Source: Epichloe hybrida (taxonomy: Eukaryota > Ascomycota > Sordariomycetes > Hypocreales > Clavicipitaceae). Taken from it: DNA of 64,000 bases. The notes beneath the pieces were generated by a model. That model was not told the origin of the DNA and ran no database searches. It saw only the letters and a list, made by a program, of their open reading frames with translations. The position numbers and the translations under genes are program-made. Shown piece after piece: positions 22,595 to 32,739 of this stretch. Where the stretch lies: the NCBI GenBank assembly GCA_019022495.1, contig JAFEKR010000012.1, positions 868,001-932,000 on the forward strand, read 5' to 3'. Every line of letters starts with the position of its first letter. Positions within the stretch are counted from its first letter, which is position 1.

Positions 22595-23925
22595 CGATGG
22601 CAATCTGGTGCACACAAGAAATTGGTTTGACGTGGGGGGAGGGTCGCAAGCATGTGGCGGCGAGAAATTGCGAAAACTGCCGTTGAGTTGTGCGTTTGGC
22701 CCCGCCGATGTCGAAGTGATTCTCAGAAGTAGAACAGCAGACACACATGTTGGGCGACAAATGGTGTTCCGTAGTGATGACAATCAAGGTTTTGTTTATA
22801 TATTTTCTCTACAAAGAAAGAGTCTTGCATGAAGATTCATAACAGTCAGACATAATTAGACCCTTTGTATCTAGATTCCCTCTGTGTTTTCTTTCGTGGG
22901 AAGACAGAAGATATCAGTAAAGACTAAAAATGCAGCTCTACACAAAGTGAACACAAAGTGGTGCCCGGCTTTGCGGATTATCTACAATTTGATCTGATAC
23001 TGTACAGGCAGAGCAAGCAATAGGGCCGACATCATTGCGAAATGGTTTCGAGCTTGCTTACATATTGCACCGGTCCAGCGGGCCGAATCTCTCATGCCGC
23101 CAAACAATGTGGACGGACGATCAAGATGGACGTGCCACCAGTCAAGTCAACATGTCAACATTTTGCCTTGATTCGTGGCGGCAATGGTGGCATTAAAAAT
23201 CGGCCTTTTTTTTCTCTCTGACGGACCTTGAAAGAGAATCTTGGCATTGGCAGCAGCCCACCACAAGTTGATTGTGACGTGTATCTTTGGCATTCGCTCT
23301 TACCCGTTCTGGTGGCGGGGCACCTGCCATTGCTCCAGTTTACCTGATCCATTATGTCATGATTTCTCGTCCTTCCCGGTTGTCGTCTTGTCCCTCATCT
23401 ATGTACATGTAACACAACTTTCGAACCACGGTCCCCGGTCACGCATTCAAAAGGAACGCATCCTCTCGACGAATTGACTCTTGTCTCCGACGTGGGACCT
23501 TAAACCCCTCAACCACAAACGTTCGTTCGTTTATTATTCGTTGCCACCCAGCTAGTATGGATCTGTCAACGTGTCACCATGGCACAACCTTCGCATCATC
23601 CAAACCCAAAGACGAATCATATCTAGTCCCTTCCTCTTGCCGCTACCTGTCTGCAGATCGGCAATTATAGTCGGAAGCCCGGCAACTGCCTGTATCCATA
23701 ACTACTCGGAGTATTGTCTGCTCGTCACGTCATGACCTGTCAGCAGGAGCTACTTTTCCGTTCCATGTACTCCGAGGTATCCGATCCCTCTTCTCCAATT
23801 CCGCGACTACGTAGTGGGTTTTCTTATATGCATTGCGACTCTTTCATCGTTCTTTTAGCTTCGAACCCAAACCATACAAGCTTCAACTTATCATTCCGAG
23901 CTTTCTCCCGTTCGCTTCATCTACA
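22595..23925. other. Divergent upstream region of CIA1 and phosphoketolase
   Basis: About 1.3 kb without a recognised gene. The long 5' region on the phosphoketolase side has several G+C-rich hexamers of the CreA type (for example GCGGGG near 23313), suggesting but not proving carbon-source control. Confidence 0.45.
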
Positions 23926-26525
23926 ATGGGAGACGAATTGTCCATCCGGGCGTTCGGGCCCGCTCGCTCTACCGTCAAGGGAAACCCTTTAAGTGCATCT
24001 GACATTGATCTCTACAACGACTACTTCAAGGCCAGTTGCTACTTGGCACTTGGTATGATCTATTTGCGAGAAAATCCTCTTCTTCGCGAACCACTTCAGA
24101 AAGAGCACCTGAAGCTTCGTCTTCTCGGCCACTTTGGATCTGCTCCCGGTCAGATCTTCACCTATATGCATTTCAACCGTCTTATCAAGAAATATGACCT
24201 GGATGCTTATTTTGTCTCCGGCCCGGGCCATGGTGCCCCCGCTGTGCTCTCTCAGTCCTACCTGGAAGGTGTTTACTCTGAAGTCTACCCGGAAAAGTCT
24301 CTGGACATCCAAGGACTTCAAAAGTTCTTCAAATACTTCTCCTTTCCAGGGGGCATTGGATCTCACGCCACGCCCGAAACTCCCGGTTCCATTCATGAAG
24401 GGGGTGAACTGGGCTACTCAATTTCACACGCGTTTGGATCAGTCTTTGACCATCCAGACTTGATTGCACTCACCATGGTGGGCGATGGTGAAGCTGAGAC
24501 CGGTCCTCTTGCTACATCCTGGCACTCGACTAAGTTTCTCAACCCAATCACGGACGGTGCCGTCTTGCCCGTGCTTCATCTCAATGGATACAAGATCAAT
24601 AATCCAACTATTCTTGCTCGCATTTCCCACGATGAACTGAAAAACTTGTTCATTGGCTACGGTTGGGAGCCGTTGTTTGTTGAAGGCGATGAGCTCGAGA
24701 GCATGCACCAAGCCATGGCTGCCACACTGGAGCATTGTGTCAGTCAAATTAAGAAGTATCAGAAGCAAGCTCGCGATAGCGGCAAAGCATTCCGCCCCCG
24801 GTGGCCCATGATTGTTCTGAGAACGCCCAAGGGATGGACTGCTCCCCGAAAAGTCGACGACAACTATCTTGGAGGGTTCTGGAGGGCCCACCAGGTACCC
24901 ATTACCGATGTGAATACCAACGCTGATCATCTCAAGGTTCTTGAGACCTGGATGCGAGGCTACGAGCCCGAAAGATTATTTGACAAGGATGGTGGCCCCA
25001 TCGCGGCCCTGCGAACTCTCTGCCCTGAGGGCAACCGCCGCATGAGTGCCAACCTCGTTGCCAACGGAGGCCTACTCAAGAAACCACTGAAGGTGCCCAA
25101 CTTCAGAGACTATGCCGTCAAGGTTGACAAGCCGGGTGCTACCATGTTTGGCAGCATGACCAACATGTCTGTATTCTTGAGAGATATCATTGCGTTGAAC
25201 ATGCACAACTTCCGACTTTTTGGACCGGATGAGACCGAATCCAATAAACTGGCCCGCGTATATGAAGCCGGTAAGAAGGTCTGGATGGGTGACTATTTCG
25301 AGGAGGACGAAAATGGTGGCAACCTCGCCATGGCCGGCCGAGTCATGGAGATGCTCTCTGAGCATACGTGTGAAGGCTGGCTCGAAGGCTATATTCTCAG
25401 CGGTCGCCATGGCTTGCTCAATAGCTATGAGCCGTTCATTCATATCATCGACTCCATGGTCAATCAGGTAAGATGACAAGAACAACACCCTTCCCTTCAG
25501 CAAGGCCTGCAACTTGACTAACTCATCGGTGAAGCATTGCAAATGGATTGAAAAATGCCTCGAAGTAGAATGGCGTGTCAAGGTGGCTTCGCTGAATATC
25601 CTTCTTACTGCACTCGTCTGGAGGCAAGATCACAATGGTTTCACCCATCAAGACCCTGGTTTTCTTGATATAGTTGCCAATAAGAGTCCCGAAGTTGTAC
25701 GGATCTACTTGCCACCCGACGGTAATTGCTTGTTGTCCGGTAAGCCATTGCAAACCCCAGGGATGAAATATCGAAGAGATCAACCACTGACCAAGGGAAA
25801 ACACAATAGTCATGGACCACTGCTTGCGATCCAGCAACTACGTCAACGTCGTGGTGGCAGATAAGCAGGACCATCTCCAGTATCTGGACATGGAAGGCGC
25901 CATTCAGCACTGCACCAAGGGCATCGGTATCTGGCCGCGATTCAGCACCGATGCGGGATGCGATCCCGATGTCATCATGGCCTCTTGTGGCGACATCAGC
26001 ACACAGGAGGCTCTCGCCGCCACCGATCTATTGCTAACCCAATTCGCTGACCTCAAGATCCGATTCGTCAACTGCGTCGACCTCTTCAAGTTGATTCACC
26101 CGTCGGACCATCCCCACGGTCTAACTGACCACGAGTGGGTGAGCCTTTTTACTGACAACACACCCATTATTTTCAACTTCCACAGCTATCCATGGATGAT
26201 CCACAGACTCACTTACAAGAGACCGGGAAGCAAGAATATGCACGTCCGCGGCTACCGGGAGAAGGGCAACATTGACACGCCGCTTGAGCTGGCGATTCGC
26301 AACCAGACTGACCGATTCAGCCTCGCCATGGATGCTATCGACCGCATACCCGCGCTGCGTAACCGAGGTGCCTCGGCCAGGCAGACACTACAGAATGAGC
26401 AAATTGCCGCGCGAAACATGGCCTTCGAGTCTGGTATGGATCCCCCAGCTTTGACCAAGTGGACGTGGCAGCGTGATAGCTTGTGGAAAAAGGCGGCCGA
26501 GACGATTAGCTTGCACACCAAATAA
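23926..26525 (+). CDS. Xylulose-5-phosphate/fructose-6-phosphate phosphoketolase
   Basis: Thiamine-diphosphate enzyme that splits xylulose 5-phosphate (and often fructose 6-phosphate) with phosphate to acetyl phosphate plus an aldose phosphate, in the cytosol. Exons 23926-25467, 25535-25739 and 25810-26525 join in frame to 820 residues, the usual length. The start at 23926 ([12 protein letters not shown]) was chosen over upstream frame. Visible motifs are [38 protein letters not shown], and the TPP motif [14 protein letters not shown] ending in [11 protein letters not shown] (from about residue 187). Later come IIDSMVNQ across the first junction and [17 protein letters not shown]. Fungal members are commonly described as acquired from bacteria and the Metarhizium homologue is linked to growth in insect haemolymph; this is known of the family, not shown here. 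Confidence 0.96.
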
Positions 26526-26947
26526 ATGTCGTGGGCGTGGCTTCTTGTACAAGAGATGGTAGCATGTGGATGTTTCAAGTGTTTCCGAGTACGTTGAAGT
26601 CGTGCGAGAAGTCGACCTGTACTTGATGGAGCGAATGAGCATGTATGGCTGTCAATTTAAGAACCCTTAGCACCTGATGCTCATCTATTATTGAGTGCGG
26701 TCTGTAACGTGAGTAATTCTGCAAGTATATCAAGCTCCGATGCTTTGGAATGCGGGTTGAGTGCAGATGAAGAAATGTCTGCCTGAATGCATTTTGTCAT
26801 GACAATATTTGGAATTGGGTCCCGACGCCAAGTCACAGCCCGATTGCCAACAACGCACTGTGCATAACATCGATACATGTTCGTATTCACATCTGGTCCG
26901 TTAAAAATACAAAAGAACAAGAGTCTTGACTGTCAGCTAAGATGGCT
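26526..26947. other. Convergent gap between phosphoketolase and AIM24
   Basis: Both 3' untranslated regions; no gene recognised. Confidence 0.55.
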
Positions 26948-28287
26948 TTACCGCAGAGAATCCTTCAGCTGCTTTCCTTCCTCAAAAACTACCTTGCCAT
27001 CCGTCTGTGCCGATGCGACATGCAGGTTGCTGGCGGCAACCTCTGCTTCCGACTGAGCCTCCTTCTCTAGCAAACCCCCCTGCTTGCCCGCCTGCTCCAT
27101 GGCGGCAGGAAGAGCGCCGGCAGGAGCGTCAGCAATCTCGTTGATTTGATCGCCGGACAAGACATCGGCAACTCTGACACCCCGACTTGACATGAGAATC
27201 GTGGTGGGTCCTTTGAATTGAAGGAACAGGCGATCTCCCCAAACTGTGCGACGTGCCATGGTTCTGACGTTGTGCAAGCATGTCGCGAGGAACTTGTAGA
27301 CTCCTGAACTGCGCACAGTCTTCATGAAGTCGAATTCCGGTAGCCACCGAGTCAACGAAGGGATTTGAAGACGCAAGCTCGTGCTTTTGAACCGAAATGG
27401 CTGCGGCGCAGTTCTCGAAACTGCGTAGGCTACGACGCTTCCAGGGTGAGCGACAAACTCCTCTCCCTCGCTCAGCGTCAGTTGGTAAACCTGCCCTGGG
27501 GCAGACAGAGCAGCCAATCCTCTGCCGGTCAGGTGAGTGCTGCCCCAGTGCGCCAGGGCGAGCTTGCGCTGGATTCGCGACGACGGCGTCAGGGTGTGCC
27601 CGGTCCATGCGAGCAGAGCATTCCGCTGCGATACTATCCAATCAGTCGTTCCATCGAGATGCAGTACCGAGAATGTCGTCGTCGGTGATTTGGAAGAGAT
27701 GAGTGCCGTGATGGGTGTGGTCGAAGATATGCGTTGGTAGAGGAACGGAACTCCAAATGCTGCTCGGGGGAGGGGGTTCAACAGCGACAAGGTAGATTGA
27801 GCCTAGTGCACAATGTGTCAGTGACAAGAAGTGCCGTTTCGTCCAAGAAGTGAAAGAACCAGCTCTCGCCGAACGTGATTGATTCGGTTGCCATACGTAC
27901 ATTATCTGGCTTGCCCGCGACGCCAACAAGAGTGCCCCGCCTTGTGTAGAGCTTCTGGGAAGCTGAGAGTGTCACGGAGAGCATCGAGTATGGTGATCCA
28001 AGAACTTCGAATCGAGCATCTTCGAGATTAAGAATACCACACGTCAGCAAGGGGCTGAGATCGTCTCGCGCTGTGGCTCTGTAGGGGAGAGCAAGCTCAC
28101 CTGCCATGTCTCTTGAGCTGTCAAAGGAGGCTCCGAAAGCATCGCTCGTCACTCGCGGCGAGTCGGTGCTTGGTGCGGCGCTGATTTGAATGGTGCGGCA
28201 TTGCCAGCACACGAAAGCCGCCGACCTCTGGACTCGGAAGCCATGGGTAGAGGATCTCACCAGCGACGATGAGCCTCGCATCATCAT
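26948..28287 (-). CDS. aim24: AIM24-family mitochondrial protein
   Basis: Member of the AIM24 (altered inheritance of mitochondria) family; the yeast protein is an inner-membrane factor that interacts with the MICOS complex. Exons in coding order are 28287-27901 and 27802-26948, joining in phase 0 (GKPDN then [12 protein letters not shown]) to 413 residues. The N-terminus ([20 protein letters not shown]) is a likely presequence; three consecutive ATGs compete for the start. The beta-sandwich core shows [46 protein letters not shown] and [16 protein letters not shown]. It shares its 5' region with the divergent kinesin gene. Confidence 0.9.
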
Positions 28288-28421
28288 GCCTGTGCTCGTT
28301 CAGAGAGACACCGTTCTCCGTTTGGCGGTCGCGACAACAAGAGGCTTGATCTTAATAATTGACGTCGACAAGCCCTTTCCGTCAGGCTCGGCTCGCAGAA
28401 CGGCTTTTTCCGATCCCCGAA

Positions 28422-28517
28422 CCAATAGGGCCGGGATTGGCCAGACCCGGCGTTGCCCGGGCAACCCGACGACCAATCTTCGCTTTGTGCTCCGTAATAT
28501 TGGCGCCAACAACCAAT
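28422..28517. promoter_or_regulatory. Cluster of five CCAAT/ATTGG boxes between AIM24 and kinesin
   Basis: CCAAT occurs at 28422-28426, 28473-28477 and 28513-28517, and ATTGG at 28436-28440 and 28499-28503. They fall in the middle of the 391-base divergent promoter. CCAAT is bound by the HAP/NF-Y complex in filamentous fungi. Confidence 0.55.
28452..28465. promoter_or_regulatory. RFX/X-box-like palindrome
   Basis: GTTGCCCGGGCAAC is a perfect 14-base palindrome that fits the RFX half-site pattern GTTGCC...GGCAAC with a two-base spacer. It lies within the CCAAT cluster. Confidence 0.45.
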
Positions 28518-28678
28518 GGACCCAACTACTGCCAGCGAGCCTTGATCAGTACAAGTTATCACGCAGCCCTGTGGTGCGGAGCAGCGGTCTGTCGTTCCCT
28601 TGGTTGGTATTCCTTCCTGATCACTTTTCTGTTGTATTTTGTGCTTGCCTTGCATGCATCTGTTCCTCGTGGTCCGCC

Positions 28679-30813
28679 ATGTCTGTCCGCGTCGTTGCCA
28701 GGATACGTCCGCTCTTGGAGAAGGAGCTGGACAAGGACATCATTGTCCGTCCTGATTCTGCAGAGCCCGGCAAGCCAAACACAGTCATCAAGATCCCCAG
28801 TCCCAAGAACGGGGCCGAAGAGTTCTCGTTCGCGTTCAACGCTGTGTACGATCAGTCAACATCGCAGGAGACGCTGTTTACTTCCGAAGGTACGGTGTGA
28901 GCCCAGAGTGGCGCCGAATGGCCACGCATCCCTCCTCAAAATCAAAACGTGCATCGGGCACGCGTGTCTCTTCACAATTGGCATGGCTAAAACCTTGGGC
29001 AGTACAACCGCATCTCAAATCATTGTTTCAAGGGTACGATGTCACGATTTTCGCGTACGGTGTGACGGGCACAGGCAAAACGCACACGATGCGTGGTGGC
29101 CTCAAACTTGCCGACAGGGGAGTCATTCCTAGACTTCTTTCTGGTGTGTTCCGCAGAGGAAAGAAGATCGCCAAGGACACCGAGGGGAGCACGACGGTAA
29201 AAGTCAGCTTGTCGTACTACGAGATCTACAACGACAAGGTGTTCGATCTTCTCGAGTCGCCAGACAAGAGAACTCCCTCGGGGCTACCCCTTCGAGCAGA
29301 GGCCAATGGTAGAACCGTTGTTGCTGGCTTGTCAGAACGAGCATGTGAGGATCTGCGGGACTTTGAGAAGATGTACATCGAGGCGAACAACAACCGCGTC
29401 ACCGCGTCCACCAAGCTGAATGCTCACAGCAGTAGAAGCCATGCCATCTTACGCGTCAAGGTCACGCAAATGTCTGAGGAAATGATCAAGGAGAGCACTG
29501 TGTCTGCCATTGACCTGGCAGGCTCGGAAGACAATCGCCGCACCGACAATGGCAAGGAGCGGCTGGTCGAATCGGCGGCCATCAACAAGAGTCTGTTCGT
29601 CCTCAGCCAATGCATCGATGCTATTTCCAGAGGCGACAAGCGAATTCCGTACAGAGAATCCAAGATGACCCGCATTCTGTCCCTTGGTCAGAATAACGGC
29701 ATCACTGTCATGATCTTGAATCTTGCTCCCCTTCGAAGTTACCACCTCGATACTCTCAGCAGCCTCAACGTCAGCTCCCGAGCCAAGCGGATAGAAGTTC
29801 GTGAGATTGAAAACGAAGTCGTCTTCAAGCAATTCCCTAGATCGTTCAGCTCCAATACCGTCCAGCGACAACCCCTCCGGCCGCTGGCTAACGCTCTCAG
29901 CGCACACAACGTGCATAATGGCAACGTGGCTGCCAAGGCGACCGTCGACGTGGCGCGGCCGATCAAATCGTTTAGTGTTTACACAGACAAAGCAAGGCAA
30001 TCTCCAGCAAAGACCGTGACCATGTCGACCGCGCTTCCTCGGCCCGTGGTCAGTGTGAGCTTAGTTCCTCGGCCAAGTGCAGCTCACAAACGACCTTCGG
30101 ATCAGGACTCGGGCATTGCGCGGCCCAGCAAGATGGCTCGCCCCATGACAGAAGAACCTTCCATCACAGTGACGGCCTCCCAAATCGAAGCCATGGTGGA
30201 GAAGAAGGTTGGTGAGATTCTGGCGCTGCGCTCGGCCGCCGAGAACATCATCCAACAGGAACAGTCGCCTGCACAGCCTGGGATTGGCGAGGCGATGCAG
30301 AGGCGGCTTGAAGCCCTGGAGAGGCGCATAGAAAGCGAAGAGAGGCGCGAAGATTCAAAATCTGATGGTCTGCGGTACCTTTTGGCTGCAAGGCAACACA
30401 AGGAAAAGGGCGACGATGCGTCGGCGCTCCGAGCATATGAATTGGCGCTCCCGTACTTTCCCGGACAAGCAAAGCTGATTGGGAAGATTCAGCGCCTGCG
30501 CAACCGGTTGGGGGTTTCCAGTGAACACTCCTCCTCCTCCGTCATGCGCAGTCCTATGAAAAGTCCTCTGCGGCATGAGAGGAGGATAAGGCGTCCTCGT
30601 CCTACCAGCCACTTCGAACGTGCTGGTTCGGATCAGGACGACGCAGATGTCGAAGAAGAACTGCTTGACGATCAAACCATACGAATCCAGCCTCGAAAGT
30701 CAAGGTCCAAGCCAATGGCTAGATTGCTGCAAGTGTACGACGACGCTAATGAGACGACGACAGCGCTCGGTGCTCGTGGTTTTGCTGCATCACGAGGGCT
30801 TGTAGGCTATTGA
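28679..30813 (+). CDS. Kinesin-10 (KID/NOD)-like motor protein
   Basis: N-terminal kinesin motor of 673 residues. Exons 28679-28889 and 29003-30813 join in frame (LFTSE-V-QPHLKSLFQG). The motor starts at MSVRVVARIRPLL; the P-loop GVTGTGKT is at about residues 90-97, switch I is NAHSSRSH, and switch II is DLAGSEDNRRT. The SEDNRRT form and the SLFVLSQCIDAI region match kinesin-10/KIF22 more than other classes. After the motor comes a basic, Ser/Pro-rich linker, a predicted coiled coil (EAMQRRLEALERRIESEERR) and a C-terminal helical segment with KEKGDDASALRAYELAL and LIGKIQRLRNRL, reminiscent of the C-terminal DNA-binding hairpin region of KID. A chromosome-associated role is inferred. Confidence 0.85.
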
Positions 30814-32382
30814 CGGAATGACGTGGCTCTTTTATTTCATTCATTCTTTTTTTTTCTCTTTTTTTCTTTGTCGAATAATGTGAAGGCGTTTTATTCGTGT
30901 CATATTTTTGTAGAGCAGAGTGGTAGGTGGTGTTTTTGCATAGGCTTGCCTGTGAAGCAAGATCAGGCGTTGTGGCGTGGAACGTGACGTGTTGGGGTTG
31001 GGAAAGGCGAGAAGGCCCATGATTTCAAGGCGTATTTGCTGCATATCTGTAATGAAGAGACACATAATATTCTGAAGAGTCATTTGACTGCGTTGAGATC
31101 CCGCGAGTCAGTGCGTCATCTCGTGCCTCGCTACCCTGCATGGTGTCAGTGAAGTTTGGGTAAATGTCACTCAGTCACTCAGCCAGCAGCTGAGGCAAAT
31201 CTGCAACATATACTCCGCACAACTTTGCAAAAAGCCTACTCGGTAGTTGATCCCTTGAAGTAAAGACACCGATGTTATTGTCACCGCGGTAGCATCACTC
31301 CCGCTGTCGCACCCTCAAATGCTCTATTCACCGAGCAACCACGGCAAACGACCCCCCGACCCTCCCATCCAACCAATTCCCGCACGATGACAAATCCAGA
31401 CAGCATAACCTCACATGCTAACCCATTTTTTTTGTTTAAAAACTAAGCATTGGTCCGCCGTGGCCAATACTTACCCCCACACCAGAAAGGTGATGCATTA
31501 ATAGGAAAAGAAAGTCGAGATCGTGTTCCCCACTGTTTCAGAGTGATAGCCTGTTTCACCAGCCGCGGGGGGGGGGGATGCTGCTTGATGGGCTGTGCGG
31601 ACGCTGAGTGGCTTTGGTTGTTGCAAAATGGACGAGACTTGTTGGCAATTTAAGGAATGGTGGGTGCCGCATGGCGAGACAGGAACTGGAACCGGAACCG
31701 CTGTATATCCTCCATTCTATTAATATGCTTCAACAACTCGACTGGCCCAGATTCATGCTTCCTCACGTGTTCGATGCTGGAGCATCAATTGCTGCTGGGT
31801 GTCTTGGAAGGGTTCATGATTGTGGCATTCGAGGCATCTATGTACAAAGAATCAAGTGATTACTTAAGTGCTACTGCGCGATAATGCTCTCCGAGAAACG
31901 AAAAAGAAAGTAAAACCACAGAAGGAAAGTCGAAAACAAAAAAAAGTACATAGAATGCCGGAACACCATTTGCCTCCCCCTCCCCCAACTGCTTTTTGCA
32001 GGCATGTCGTAACAAAGGTATCCAATGCCCTGACAGCCGTAACGTAACGCATAACCCAAAATGATAAATATTTTCCAACACCCGGAATCCATATACAACC
32101 GGATGGTTTCGTGAAAGCGTCGTGCGGTCTGCTCAGCGCGACCTGAAGATACGTCATATAAAACTCCCCTCTTCCCTCACGGTGCCAGAGCCTGAGCACT
32201 GTTGCCCCGTGTCTTGGACGTATATAGATGCAAGCTATACTGCGCTCCTGTATGCAGTGAGAAACACGGTCGTGGGGCCTCATCCCCAAAGTGCCACATC
32301 TCGTGGCTGTGATGGTTCATTTCTGGTTGCATTTGTTTCGAAGGGATCGAATCTCATCAGCTGATCATGCTGGTGCGTCGCT
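30814..32382. other. Long convergent gap, no gene seen
   Basis: 1.57 kb after the kinesin stop, with T-rich (30847-30870) and G-rich (31566-31575) tracts. Short frames show no protein signature. Confidence 0.5.
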
Positions 32383-32739
32383 CTACCAATGCGGTCTTTC
32401 TTTGGATGCAAATGTGCCACCCAGGCTGGCAATGGAGCTGAAGCGGTTCAGTCGCTTGCGTCGAGGCGTTGCAACATCGCGACGAACGTCGGGCGAGAAC
32501 GTGGTGACGGGTGTGATTTTGGCTGGTGAGACCATGTCGCCGTGGAGAGCGTCGATGCGTACATTGCTGGACTCTGAGGAAGAACCGGTACTGTTGGGGG
32601 TTTGGAAGACGTACTCTCCATCGACATAGATGGCATTGGACTGGAAGGTTGATCGGCGATTGCGGCGGCGAGTATATCGTTGTTCCAGGCGGAAGAGCTC
32701 CAGTTTCGCCTGGATTCGGTCGAAGATGCTTTGGCCCAT
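32383..32739 (-). CDS. Small basic uncharacterised protein
   Basis: A 118-residue open frame from ATG 32739. It begins MGQSIFDRIQAKLELFRLEQ, a probable amphipathic helix, then an Arg-rich run (RYTRRRNRRS), then YVDGEYVFQTPNS. The rest is Ser/Thr/Arg-rich and looks disordered, with RRDVATPRRKRLNRFSS near the end. The opening looks like those of small fungal proteins I believe are conserved, but I cannot name a function. The frame extends 69 codons further upstream with a hydrophobic lead that I judge to be untranslated leader. No partners can be inferred from its neighbours. Confidence 0.6.
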   Translation of the reverse strand: MGQSIFDRIQAKLELFRLEQRYTRRRNRRSTFQSNAIYVDGEYVFQTPNSTGSSSESSNVRIDALHGDMVSPAKITPVTTFSPDVRRDVATPRRKRLNRFSSIASLGGTFASKERPHW

